Assembly: GCA_015680685.1 (NCBI GenBank)
Contig: MNCI01035238.1
Span: 44,720-108,719, forward strand
Length of the DNA: 64,000 nucleotides
Direction of reading: 5' to 3'
Source: Gnetum montanum
Lineage: Eukaryota > Streptophyta > Gnetopsida > Gnetales > Gnetaceae
Shown: positions 46,041-57,918 of the stretch, piece after piece
How positions within the stretch are numbered: the stretch's first letter is position 1
Layout of the letters: each line of letters starts with the position of its first letter
Notes under the pieces: generated by a model
What the model was told of the DNA's origin: nothing
The model's database searches: none
What the model saw: the letters and a program-made list of their open reading frames with translations, nothing else
Made by a program: the position numbers and the translations under genes

Positions 46041-48230
46041 AATCTTGGTTCCATCTATAATCACAACATGACCACGGGTTAGCAATTATTGTGTAACATG
46101 AAACAATTTGTGAGACCTTATCTCCTTGGGAAATTTACACTTAGCTAAGTTGTGATTATGGTCGATTTGATCAATTTTAACCATTATTTTATTGTATTTT
46201 AATGTTAATAGGTCATACCAGAGGATGTTGAAAGGGTTAACTCTTAAAAATCGATGGTTTCATATCGTTATATTTCCTTAACCCTTTGGGGAAGTTGAAA
46301 AAAATTTCATTGGAAACCTTAAGGTTTGCAGCCTCCATGACTAAGAGCTTACCTCTAGTAGCTGTAGGATCAAAGAACGGAGTGATTTAGACAAATGGTT
46401 GGAAAGTTATGGGATTTGAAAGGCTTTGTACTCTAAAAAAAAACAAAAACTCCCCTCTTGTTATGAAGCAAATGACAAAAAATTGCAAACTATGTGGTGA
46501 TATATATAGAGTTTTTGGCTTGCATCGATGGGGCCTAGTCAACAGGGCCTAGTTGATGGCGTCAGCTACATCGACTAGGCCTAGTCAACATGGTTGTTGA
46601 CCACCATTGACTTTGGTCAAACTTTAAAAAATACAAGGATTTTTTGAGTGAAATTGGAGGTAAATAGAAGCCCAAAAAGCCATGAACATGATGAAAATAG
46701 TAGAAGAGGGTGTAGAAGCTAGAAAATTCAAAAGATTGAGAAAATGGTTGGAGAATGAAGTTCATGAAAGTTTTAGGAGCATATAGTAAGATACACAATG
46801 ATGCATGCAAAAGATAGGATTGTAGCAATGTCTAAGATAAGGAACTTAACTATCCAAACTAAGAGATATGCAAGTAGATCCTCCCCATAGTAGGAACACA
46901 CTCTTTTTGCCCCTGCATAACCTTAGCTAAGGAGTCCATGGGATCCATAGTTGATTTATGGTCATGAAAAGTTAAGGAGCAACCAAAAAGAATCTATCCA
47001 AGAATTCCAACATATCAAACTAAGATATCAAGCATAACATGGAAATCGATAGTGAGGTGAGTTACATATAGCATAAATGAATGATTGAGAAGGTGGGATG
47101 GAATCTTGAATTGAGGTCATAAGAAGTCCCTTGTGGATTTTGTGTTTAAAATGACCTGAGAAGATCCATCCTTAGTCAAAACCAAAACCAACCTCTTTTA
47201 GTGACTTCACATCATCACTCGAAGAATGATCCACCCCCTTAAGACACAAGAGCACTCCCACTAAACAACCACCATTCTATAAAGAGAAGAGAAGAAAGTA
47301 GGAAGTGAGAGAAGGCCTTAGTTAGAAGGGACCTTGAGGCATGGGTAACATGTCTTTCTAGTCCCATAACCAGTGCTAGTAGACTGTTTATTTGTCTAAG
47401 GAATGTGCTTTGAATTCGCATCATGTTTTTGTTTGTTTGTTTGTTTTTTTTATCTGTTTGGATGGAAACCACACCATGCAAAGACTTTATTCGACTTCCT
47501 ACTATTGGACAACATGGAATGGTAAGAAGTGTATGAAAGCACTCAAGCACCCAAGTAAGTAAAAGAGTACAAAGAGTATTGAGTCCCCTTGAAGTCACAC
47601 CTTGTACAGACCTTTGAATCCTTCCCAACTTTGGAAACTACCAAAGGTCACAAATTTAGTAAAATTTTCTTTAATGAAAAGGACGTCAAACTTCCAAAAC
47701 AAGGAAAACCATAAAGTTTATGGATGGGTAGATGATGTGGACTCACTGCTTGTTCCATGAAAAATAAACCATGTCTTAGTCATCAGACATTAGAATTCAG
47801 AAATAGAAACTAGATATTGACAATCATAACATTAAGCATAAACCATCATTAGTAAACAACAACATTGGCTATGTGTCTTATGGTAATAAAGCACTTTTAT
47901 TAACAAAAATAATGAAAAGTCACACACATAAAATAAAGTAAAATATAGAATATATAAGAAAGTATAAAATATTCAAGAAAGATAAAACATACTAACAATG
48001 TTGTAAAACAAAAAATTAAGAAAATCAATAGAACAAAAAACCAAAAAGAGGTAAAAATCAATAAAGTGTAAAACAAAAATGTGTAAAACAAAAAGTGAAA
48101 AACTGAGAAGCCATGTGTGGTTAGCATGGATGGCTATCTTCCCCATGACTAAGTTGGAAGGAGAAGACATGGAGCGTGGTTGTCCATTTGATGAGGTAGT
48201 AGTTGCATTGGCTTATCTTGGTTCTAGGAA
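46041..48230 (-). other. Post-integrase spacer of D
   Basis: Collinear with the spacers of B and C: 'acacttagctaagttgtgat' near 46137, 'cccataaccagtgctagtag' near 47363, and A-rich 'gtaaaacaaaaa' repeats near 47990-48100. Nothing that looks coding. Confidence 0.65.
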
Positions 48231-48239
48231 AGGTTTCAC

Positions 48240-49500
48240 TTATTGGATGTTGACCAACTGCTTTTTGTGTGGGCTTTCAAGTTTGTAGATTAACATGGCC
48301 CTAGAGGGAAAGGTTTCATCAATTATATAAGGTCCCTCCCACAACGTTTGAAACTTTTCTTTCTGGGGTACATCTATGGGATTCCAATAGAGAACCTTAT
48401 CTCCTGGTTGAAGTTTTACTTTCTGTATTCTAAGGTCATGATGTTGCTTGTTGAATGCCTTGTGCACTTCATTCAAAGATAGGGCCACTAATTGATTTTC
48501 ATCTAGCACATTCAAGTTGATCAATCTTTCTCTTTGTGCTAGGCTCAAGTCAAGGTCCAGATCACAGGCTGTTGAGAGTGTATGGAGCTTGGATTGAATT
48601 GGGAGCATTGGAAGTTTCCCATACACTAACTCATAGGGACAGTAGCCAATAGGGAATTTCCATGTTGAGCGGTAGGCCTAGAGGACATCGTTGAGTTTTG
48701 TGCTCTAATCTCTCCTATATTTGTTGATGGTTCTTGTTAGAATCTTTGTAATCTCCCTATTAGTTACCTCTACTTGACCGTTGGATTGTGGGTGATAGGG
48801 TGTTGTTAATTTATGTTTGACTCCCAAGTGTTGCATGATTTTTCAAAAAGTGGCACCTATAAAATGAGTTCCAATGTTAGAAATTAGTGCACATGGCACC
48901 CTAAACCTATTTACAACATTTTGTTATACAAATCTAGTAGTAGTGGATGACGTATAGTTGGCGACAGCAGCTGCTTCTACCCATTTAGTGTAGTAGTTGA
49001 CTACTACGATGATGTATGACTTTCCATTAGACATGGGGGTGATGGGACCTATGAAGTCAATGCCCCATATGTCAAAGGGCTCCAATGGTTGAATCCACTA
49101 TTGAGGATCCTCCATTCGAGTGATCATCCCACCATCTCATTGATAGCACTCACAAGATTAGACAAATTAGTTGGAATCCCTGACGATTGTAGGCCAATAG
49201 TATCTTGCCATCAGGATTTTTATGGCCATGTGTCTCCTAACATAATGACCTCTATAGGGGCCTTTGTGAGCATCCTGGAGAATGTGTGATTGATCTACAT
49301 CAGGGACACACCAATGAACCAGGCCATCAATGCACACCTTGTAAAGGTGTATGTTGATTTTCATGAAGTACTTAGCCCAATGAAGAAACTGTTGTTTCTT
49401 CCTAAAGTTTAGATCTTGTGACATCTTCTAAGTGAGAAGGTAAGTGAGGATGTTATCATACCATGTTGTTTCTATGGGTATTTGGTCACTTATTACTTCT
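48240..49500 (-). pseudogene. Integrase of element D
   Basis: The C-terminal 128 codons (48626-48240) are open: 'SLAQRERLINLNVLDENQLV', 'LQPGDKVLYWNPIDVPQKEK' and 'LWEGPYIIDETF', the GPY/F module that binds DNA in gypsy integrases. The core (48650-49100) is decayed. The N-terminal zinc-binding domain at 49424-49167 shows 'HILQDAHKGPYRGHY' and 'ILMARYYWPTI'. It is the best preserved integrase in the window, although stops split core and ends. Confidence 0.75.
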
Positions 49501-49562
49501 ATAAAGAGGAGTTTGTCTAGAAATTGATTAGAAAACAAGCTCTCCTCCTCTTTGTTATTTGA

Positions 49563-50800
49563 TTAGAGATGGTCAATGATCACATTCTCAATCCCTTTCC
49601 AATCTACCATTGTGAAATCAAATTCATGTAAGATCACCAACCACCATATGATATAGGGGCTCATCGTTGACTTGTTCAGTAGGAAGTAGATGGCACTATG
49701 ATTTGTGTGCACAAATACTATATAGCCAAGCACATAGTGCCTGAACTTTTTGAGAGCATACACCACTGCCATTAGTTCTTTCTTAGTTGTGATATAATTC
49801 AACTATGCACCCAAATGCTCCGGCTCATGTAGTGGATGTAATATGGATGTTTCTTATCGTCCAACTGCATAAGCATGGCTCCCAAGGCATAATTAGATGC
49901 ATCGGTCATTATGTGAAATGGTTTGGACTAATCTAGTGTCCATAGAATTGGAGTTTCTACGAGTTTGTCCTTTAGCTGTTGGAATGCATGTTCACACTCC
50001 TTGGTCCAGATGAATGGAGCATCTTTCTTTGTAAGCTTGACCAATGACTTTGAAATGTTAGAGAAATTCTCTATGAATTACTGGTAGTAGCTAGTGTGTC
50101 CAAGGAATGATTGGATATCTTTGACTGTCACTGATTAGCATGTGATTCCTTAGATGACCCTTATCCTTTCTGGGTCTACCTCAATCCCTACCTGAGTAAT
50201 TCTATGCCCCAGCATTATCCCTTCTTGGACCATTAAATTGCTTTTCTACCAATTAAGCCTAAGATTTGTTTTGACACATCTTTTCAGTACTTGCTCAAGG
50301 TGATCTAGGTCTTGCTCAAATGTAGCCCCATAAGTAGAGAAGTCATCCATAAAGACTTCTACCCCACTACCAATCTGCTATTGAAAACCAAGTGTTGGAA
50401 TGTTGTAGGGGCATTGCATTGACCAAATGACATCTTACAATATGCAAAAGTCCCCTAGGGACTTGTGAAAACTATTTTGGCCTAATCCTCTGGTGTAATT
50501 TGGATTTGGTTATAGCCACTATAATCATCCAAGAAGCTATAATAATAATGCCCAGATATAGTGTCCAACACTTGGTCCACAAATGACAATGAAAAATGAT
50601 CTTTAAATGTTGCCATATTCAATAGCCTAAAGTCGATGCAAACCCACCACTTGCCACCTTTCTTTGGCACAATTACAAGTGGGCTAACTAACTCACTATC
50701 TGCTATGGGATAGATGAACCCTGCCTTAAGGAGTTATTCTATTTTCTCTTTGACAATCTATTTCAACTTGGAGTTTAGCTACCTTCTTGGCTTCATAGCC
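49563..50800 (-). pseudogene. Reverse transcriptase and RNase H of element D
   Basis: RT starts with 'MPKKGGKWWVCIDFRLLNMA' and 'SFLDDYSGYNQIQITPED' (50670-50482). The FMDD box (VFMDDF) lies at about 50356-50337. RNase H is open at 49802-49563: 'ITTKKELMAVVYALKKFRHY', 'VFVHTNHSAIYFLLNKS'. The usual TDH of RNase H is TNH here. Stops interrupt the region between RT and RNase H. Confidence 0.75.
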
Positions 50801-51089
50801 AAGTTGGTGTAAATGCGATGCTGGCATATCCTTGGATCAATTCCAGTCAGCTTAGGATATGACCAAGTAAAGATTGTTGGTCATTTGTTGACCACCTTCA
50901 ATAGCTTATCTTTTTGTTCAGAAGCAAGATTTGCATTGATGATAACTGGCTTACCACTATTTAAAAATGCATACTCCATGCCGACAGGTAAATTTTTTAA
51001 CTCTAAGGGCTCTTACTTAAAATTATGAAGGATTTCCAACTCTCCCTAATAGGTATCACCATCTTCATAATCAGAGAGTTTATGATGAA

Positions 51090-51720
51090 CTTACTTAAGT
51101 TCATTTACACCTTTAACATAGGCACATGTCAGGCTCTCAGTGGGTTCCATGCATAATGTGTTACTATTAGAGTCAATTGTCAACCATTGGGTGCCCTCTT
51201 GTTTTGTGGCTACTGCATACAAGCACCTTTGAATATGCCTCTTGTGCACACTAATTACATGCTTTGAGGAATGTACTTTTAATGGACTAGATTTTTTGCA
51301 TGCAATTGCACCCATTATCACCATACGGGATGCATGGAACTCACTTCTTCTTAAGCCATCCAAATTATTTTCCTTGGAGATTTCCAAGGAGAGGTCCTTG
51401 ATGCTCATTCATGCATCAACAATGCTTAACCATGCACATCCCATAATGATGGGGAAGTCACCTTGCAATTTTCTATCTTGATCACAAGAAAATTGACAAC
51501 ATAGAACCACTCATAAACTATGGTCATGATGTCCTCCACTAATCCCAAAAGAAAAATGATTGAATAGTCTACCAATTCCAAACAAATATTGCTCTTCTTA
51601 AGAGGTGGTAGGTTCTAGGCCTTGTACATGTCATAGAAGATGAGATTGACACTAGAACTAGAATCAAGAAGAGCCTTGCATGGCTCATGTCCTACAATCT
51701 ACAAGTAAATAAGAGGACTT
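51090..51720 (-). pseudogene. Aspartic protease of element D
   Basis: The motif reads 'CKALLDSSSSVNLIF', with the Gly of the DSG signature changed to Ser. The C-terminal tail 'MSIKDLSLEISKENN' starts the 105-codon frame at 51408-51091, followed by the conserved 'LTIDSNSNTLCMEPTESLTC' region that links protease to RT. Confidence 0.7.
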
Positions 51721-52443
51721 CCTACATTAGATCATTTCATGGGAAGGTTACTAGCCTTGATCCAATCAGAAACAACATGATTTAGCATCATAATGTAGAT
51801 TTGAGATGGCATTTGGTTTGAAGGATTCTCGAATGTGTTTGATGTAGAGGATGAGGGTGTTGGAGATATAGAGTGACCAGCCACATTAGGCTATGTGGGT
51901 TTGGAAGGACTATTGGGTGGAAAAATGATAATTTCCTAGATCAATTATCCAAACCACTCAGTTGGAAAGCTAGTTATAAATTTATAGCCCTTGTAGCATT
52001 TCGTTACTACAACTATGGGGGAATTTCACCTTGCATGGACAAAGCAGGAGGTAACTGGGTAGAGGATGAAGGGATGTATGTAGATGAATGCAACGGATGG
52101 TATGGATATGGATGCTTCCCTTAAGTAGATGGTGAATGAGTTCGATGGTACTCAGGAGGGTAATAGTGATGCTGGAATGAGGCATGGCTTGTAAAGCTTC
52201 GTGGAGAAATGAGTTGTTGAACCTAGTACCCATATGAATCTAGTTGCCTATGAGGGTACTGCTATCTTGGTGGTGGCATCCCCCATGATTATGGTTGTTG
52301 CCACTACTGGTATTGCTCATATGGTTGTGGTGGAGCTCCACTAGAATAGTAGGCTTAGAATAGTAGGCTTGATGTTGCTAGTGGAACTACCTTGGATTGC
52401 CTTGACGATAAGGCAATCGTCTGGGTGCTTGCCTCCTTACTAG

Positions 52444-54261
52444 TCAAGGATTCAATGCATACATCCCAGACTCTTGTAAGTGTGACACTCTAGGACAACA
52501 TCCCTTTGGGTGTTCATATTGACAAATGTCACACCCAACATCATCATCAAAGTTTGTCTCCACAACTTCTTCTACTGCAACATCTTTACCCTTACCTCTT
52601 TGGTAGGCACGTTCAACTTCTTTCCACCTCTTGTAGTTGTGATCACTATTCTACTCTTTGGATTCTTCAACAATCTTCATAGTAGTTTAGAATTTTTCAT
52701 CTAAAGAGTTCCATAAGTTATCAACCTTAGTTGAAATATCAAAAATAGATTTTTGGATGGATAAGATTTTTCTGTTCATCACTTCATTAAGTGGTGCTTC
52801 CTCCTCGTCACAGAATTGGACCTCCCTTTTCCTAATGGAAGGGTCCCTATTATATTCTTCTACACTTTCCCTTTTTCACAACTCACCTTCTTCTTTTGCT
52901 ACTTGCTCTATTAGCCTTTGTATCTAATGAGCTCTTAGTTTGGATTGTCTCCCTTGGGCATAAACCCTAAGAGTTCATCTTGTTTTTGCTTTAAGCCCAT
53001 CTATGATATGGCAAAGTTGTTCCCTTTAAGCATAACCATGGCTAGGGCATTGGTGTAAGAGAGAATAATATTTGTCCATGGCGGTATCCAAGGGTTTGTG
53101 TGTTCCTTGTTTCTAGCCTTGAATTTGCCTTCTTAGATTAGACACTTTGAAGTATGTCTGGTATTTATCATTGAATAGCTCAAGAACTATACTCCATTGA
53201 GGAATAGATTTTGGCTCCAAGGACCAGTACCAACTCTTTGCCTCCTTGATGAGTGTCTTGGGGAATAGCTTCAATTTCTGCCAGTCATTTTCGATGTTTT
53301 GTAAGGCGCAGACATCATGAAAGGCTTATAGATGGTTTTGTAGATCAGAGTTATATCCCCTCTCAAATTTTGAGATATTGTTCATGTCTAAGTGCTTGAT
53401 CCGACTATCTTTCACATGCCTAGTTGGGATCTTAACTACCTCTGCAATGTTAAGCATGCTTCGAGTTACCAATAGAGGTTCATCATCATCATTATGTCGA
53501 TGATGCAAATGATGGTTTCTAACACCCCTTCATTCTTGGTGGGCTCTACTATCATTGTTATCTCATTGATCACCTTCATCACGATTATTTCTCTGGTGGC
53601 TTCTATCAGAACTAGAAGATGAAGAGGAATGTTCAAAATTGGATAAAGAGGAAGATGGACCACCACCCTCATTACAGTGTTTTCCATCACCTCTTCACTT
53701 GTCACAACCATGATCCTTAGATTCTTTGTTGTCGTGATGTTTACCTAAGTCCCTACCTTGATTACCACTTTTTCCTAAACCTAGTTTGTTAATAGTGGAC
53801 TGCAAGTTTAGGGCCACACCCTCATCATCAATAATAGGGGGTGGAGAATCTTGATGTTGAGAAACCCTAGATGGAGGATCCTCATTGTTGATTTGGTTTA
53901 GCAAGAACAAGGGATTGGTGAAGTGTTTTCCCTTTGCAAACTCATGGTGCTTTTCCTGGTGTCGATCTCTCCTACATTGTATTTCAACGGGATGGTAGTC
54001 TCGAGTGTCATAACCATGCACAACATATTCTTCTTGAAGGTTTGGGATGCCCAACCTCTTAAGAATTTGAAGTAGCATTCTGGGCATAGATCAATTGGAA
54101 AGAATTATGATGTTATCCTCCATGTCTCGCCACCACAGTTATTCATCCTGATGCAGGATGAAGGTGAAGTCAAGCACATACTCATCTGGATGACTAGGTA
54201 CCACCTTGCACTGTTGTCAGACTAGTGGTTTAATATCTTCATGCCTGTGAGAAGAAGACAT
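52444..54261 (-). pseudogene. gag: gag of element D with intact start codon
   Basis: ATG at 54261-54259 (MSSSHRHE) aligns with the F start. N-terminal part 54087-53695 ('MPRMLLQILKRLGIPNLQEE', 'DTRDYHPVEIQCRRDRHQEK'); charged region about 53470-53700; capsid region about 53150-53510 ('ARHVKDSRIKHLDMNNISKF' type). The zinc knuckle 'CDICQYEHPKGCC' is intact near 52510-52550. It ends ALNP then TGA CTA (52446-52441). Frameshifts occur in the charged region. Confidence 0.75.
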
Positions 54262-54378
54262 TTTGCAAACAAATAAAATATTAGTGTGCTTTTGTAATTA
54301 TATAATTTAAGAATGATATTGACCTTAGGGCTTGTCCAATGATATTAATAATGTTCACTAATCCTAGATTGAGCATGT

Positions 54379-54397
54379 TTCAACAAGAAACGTCAAC
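54379..54397 (-). other. Heavily altered primer site of D
   Basis: The 19 bases next to the LTR read TTGACGTTTCTTGTTGAAA on the minus strand. Only the first few bases fit the tRNA-Asp site; the rest would need both transitions and transversions. Either decayed or a different primer. Confidence 0.3.
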
Positions 54398-55100
54398 TGA
54401 TGAGTGGCGAGGTACCCCTACACTCAACCATACGAAACGAGCGTCGCACGAGCGATCCGGTCGAACTCTGCAGATGGACTAGTTATGGCACCTAGACAGT
54501 TATCCTTAGGTCGCAATTCGCTGTCTTCCCACCTAGACTAGTATTGCATATGTCACGTATGGTTTAGTCTAGGTGAGGTGTATGATGTGTTTCCTAATCT
54601 ACGCTACTCCTGAAGGCAGTGGAAAATAATATTAACTAATCTAAGCTAAGAGGAAAAGGGTAAGAAAATCTAATCTAGCCTAAGTGCGACGAGCAATCGA
54701 TTCCTTGATCAACCGTACACATCTTGGACTTCGTGCACGACTACCACTGGGACTACCGAGCATAGCTCCGAGGTACACCACTGGGATTACCAAGCGCAGA
54801 TCCCAAATACGCCATTGGGTTACCAAGTGTAGATCCTGGATACGCCACTGGGCTACCAAGCAGTCACACTTAAATGCTCGTAATCAAGTCGTACTCGTTC
54901 CGCTTCTAGGAGATTAAGGGTGAGAGACTAATCGCGATGAGTAACNATGTCCAAGTATGACACACTCGAATAAAGACACCGTACAATTACATTCACCACA
55001 CTGTGGGCAGACACGGGAAAAAATCTAACTCTGGAGGGATCAAATTGCCAGAGCTTCGCTACTCTAAAACTGGGATTCCGAACAAGGGAGAGCCGCGTCT

Positions 55101-55108
55101 TATTTATA
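55101..55108 (-). promoter_or_regulatory. TATA box of LTR D
   Basis: TATAAATA on the minus strand, followed by AGACGCGGC. Same position relative to the GATATC palindromes as in A and F. Confidence 0.6.
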
Positions 55109-55126
55109 GATATGGCGGCGGACTGC

Positions 55127-55260
55127 GATATCGCGTACGCGATATCATAGGGAAAGATGTGATATCGCGTATGCGATATCGTGGCCTGTGCGAACCGCAT
55201 CTCATCATCAACGCATGAAACAATGCGTCCATGAGTTCTAGTCGACGAGGCTTCGTCGAC
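55127..55260. promoter_or_regulatory. Palindrome array in U3 of LTR D
   Basis: Four palindromic units in 134 bp directly upstream of the TATA box. They are the perfect 20-bp GATATCGCGTACGCGATATC at 55127-55146; a one-mismatch copy at 55161-55180; a hairpin acgcat/atgcgt at 55211-55228; and an 8-bp stem gtcgacga/tcgtcgac with a 4-base centre at 55241-55260. They may be binding sites for dimeric regulators or form cruciform/hairpin structure. Confidence 0.6.
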
Positions 55261-55440
55261 GTGGCCAATCTGGGACTCATCAACCACCAACGCTCTATGC
55301 ATGCTAGCCTAGAGGCATTTGTTGATGTCAACACTCTCATGCTCACATGGGGCCATGATTATCATTGTTTCTATTTCTCTCCCTTAATAACCACAATAAA
55401 ATCATGCAAGTAGTGGGCATTTAAACTACCAGATGGTGGT

Positions 55441-55596
55441 CATTAATGGTAGTGGTTATGGACATTAGTGGCAAATGTTTTGGAAGTCATGGCAATTATA
55501 GTCATTAATGATGGTAGTTACAAACATTAGTGACAAACGTTTTGGAAGTTACGACAATTACAATCATTAATGATGGTGGTTACAGACATAAATGGG
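55441..55596 (+). repeat. 62-bp minisatellite, about 2.5 copies
   Basis: The word cattaatg begins at 55441, 55503 and 55565, exactly 62 bp apart. The units share 'cattagtg.caaa.gttttgg' and 'ggcaattatagtcattaatg'-like parts with few mismatches; the third unit is cut at about 55596. Confidence 0.85.
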
Positions 55597-55695
55597 CAGT
55601 TAACTGGAGAATGTGGCATTATTACCCAAGAATTGGTGGTGGTTTTTGTAGCCATTACATGAAACATAGACATCATTATGGATGGTCACAACGGC

Positions 55696-55702
55696 TATAA
55701 AA
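55696..55702 (+). promoter_or_regulatory. TATA-like box in candidate solo LTR
   Basis: GGCTATAAAATGGAG, 100 bp downstream of the minisatellite. Position and context fit an LTR promoter; it could also be chance. Confidence 0.4.
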
Positions 55703-56370
55703 TGGAGTCTAGGGGAAGGATCAAAGGATGGAGTAGGAGGAGGAGAAGTCCTAAAAATAGGCTCTGCCTATCAGTCTGGAGGGACAACTTCTTCTCCACT
55801 AAGCAACAGTTTACTCTTTTCTTTTCTTTACAGGCTTCTAGTTGATCTTTGAGGAGGGTCCAAGGCAGGAGCTAGCGGCTCAAAATTGGATCCTTGTGGG
55901 TCTTCTCGGCGATGGCAGGAGCTTGTCATGGTGGTGTAGATGTGGGTAAACGATCTTCCTCTCTACAGCAGTGCAGAAAAGACGGCAAACGACAACAAGC
56001 TTTGAGAACTGCAATTGTTGCCCTGTGTGGACTGTAGTAGGTAGTCTCTTTCTTTCTCTTTCTCTCCCTCTCCCTCTCTTGTGGTGATCACGATCTTCCA
56101 GCCCAGTAGTGGATACCATCGGCAGTCACGGACCAACAACGTTAGCGGGACTAGGGAAAATTCATTTCTTTTAGTTACTTATTGTATTCTCAACTTTGAG
56201 ATAGTTATTCAATTTAAATTCAGATTCATTCACTTTAAATCTTGATTTCTTTGGTTTGGTTTACTATTTTCAAAAGGCCACATAGCCATACGGGAGGTGC
56301 CCTAGGCAATAGTCTTCTAAAACAAGTTTTCTTTTCTGGTGTTGGTGTGACCAAAATTTATGCATCAACA

Positions 56371-57918
56371 GTGTTGTTCCATAAATATGCAAGATGGAAA
56401 GGTTTGTAAATTGAGCTTTGTGAAGCTCATGTCAAGTTTGAAATTTATTAATTACAAATAAATAAGATAATTGAAAGGGTTATTGGAATCTCAAAATAAT
56501 TGTAATATAGGTACACCCTAAGATATATAATCCAATTAGAACTTTATAAACAAACATTGCCCCTTCAAATCATACTCAAGAAGCATCCTTAGATTTAAAT
56601 CCAAACAAAATAAAAGAGGGGATGCACCATTGGATAGTGTTGATGACGTAGAATCTTAATTCTCAACTACTGCGTTGACCATGACTTGTACTACACCAAA
56701 ACTTTCCTAAATCTTAACCCCCACATGGACGCAGCCATGATATCACATGGAAAAATATCTAAATAGCATGCAGAACTAAAACTTTAAGATGAGCATTTTC
56801 ATTGTAACGAGAATCGCCGTTGATGTTGGTGAACATCTTACATCATTGACGTGCTTATCTTAGTTTCGTATCCAGATGCAGCTGATTTGATGTTCATTTC
56901 ACTCATATATTGTACGAAATGTTCCCATGATCAAGCTTTGCAGGCTTTTCACCTTTTCATTCAAATAAGGAAACCCCAGTCTTTCTACGGTATTTTAAAA
57001 ATGTCAGTTACTGGTCCATCACACGTGAACCCGGATATTTCATGGCAGTAAGCCAAAATCCAAAGCCCAAAGAGCCACCCAACATGCCGTAAATAAATAA
57101 AATATCTTCTCAAAGATGGGGACTGTTAATATTGTATTGACATTAACATAAATTTCCGGATCACTAACAACTACCCACCAAAGATCTTGTCTTTAAAATG
57201 CAACCGCAACAGACCAAATGCAATGTGCAGACACAGACAAAATCAGACGTGTTCTTAATTTTATTAACCTGCCCAAACACAGAAGAATTAAGGCACAGAG
57301 AACCATCATGGCAAGCGGAACGAACCTTCCTACCTCTAATATTAAAGCGAACGGAATCTTCGTGGACCGGCCACAGTTTACCGAATTGGGATTAAATTTT
57401 TAAAAGCTTTAAAACAAAAGCCATAATCAAGGCAGACAACCGATGAAATGTCTGCGACATGGACGTGGTCAAATTTTATTTTCCGAAGTTAGTACAGGGA
57501 GGTATAGAAATTGAAAGGTTGGACTTGGGACCCAATAAAGAGGAAAATTGGGATGCTGGAACAGCTGCTGTCTTTGAGGGCAAGAAAATGCTATGTGGCA
57601 GATTGGGTATAGATGTAGGCCATTTGTTATGAATCAAATCTATTGGCTGTGTCCAAAACCTAATGTCATTTGCCTTTTTTTAAAATTTTTGAATTTCCGA
57701 CACGCCGCCGACCTTTTGCTGTTGCGTCCATGTGTTGGATGCTTGCATATTCGTGCAGTAATAGTGGTTTGGATTCTTTTTTGAGTGCATCAATTCTCAG
57801 CCGTCTTTGTTGCTTTTGCTGGTCTGCTCTGGTTGTTTATTTATCCTTTCTGGGGAGAATTTTCTCTGCGGTTTGTGTGTTCTGTGATTCTGATTTTTTG
57901 GCTTTGAATCACAGCAAG
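56371..57918. other. Intergenic DNA and presumed promoter/5' UTR of the lipase gene
   Basis: No transposon ends or coding frames recognised. Composition rises in GC and CpG towards 57690-57780 ('cgacacgccgccgacctttt'), as is common in plant gene promoters or 5' leaders. I cannot place the transcription start or a TATA box with confidence. Confidence 0.4.

Larger units (their letters stand above)
46041..55282 (-). mobile_element. Element D: Athila-type retrotransposon without its 3' LTR
   Basis: Minus strand: 5' LTR (55282-54398), leader, gag from 54261, protease, RT, RNase H, integrase and spacer, ending near 46040 where it abuts element E. Gene order and motifs match B and C. The integrase C-terminus and gag N-terminus are better preserved than in B. 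The left boundary is an estimate from loss of similarity to B and C. Confidence 0.8.
54398..55282 (-). repeat. 5' LTR of element D (885 bp)
   Basis: The outer end is TGATGAGTCCCAG (minus) and the inner end CGCCACTCATCA. It is longer than LTR A because U3 contains both a GATATC module like A and F and, outside it, a module like E ('acgcatgaaacaatgcgt', 'gaggcttcgtcgacgtggcc'). One ambiguous base is at 54945. The TATA box is at 55108-55101. CpG content is high, so this LTR is less decayed than most here. Confidence 0.85.
55320..56370 (+). mobile_element. Candidate solo LTR of another family
   Basis: Termini TGTTGATG (55320) and CATCAACA (56370) are perfect 8-bp inverses with TG/CA ends. Inside are a minisatellite (55441-55596) and a TATA box (55696-55702). 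Flanking pentamers gcatt and gtgtt differ by two transitions, so the target duplication is uncertain. There is no coding content. It lies between LTR D and the lipase gene. Confidence 0.45.

Noticed and set aside
55127-55260. Palindrome series as a CRISPR array
   Set aside because: The units are different palindromes inside an LTR, with no repeat-spacer regularity and a plant context.
55880-56119. Basic Arg-rich frame near the lipase promoter
   Set aside because: It comes from a ctctctttctctccctc pyrimidine tract read in antisense; no other coding evidence.
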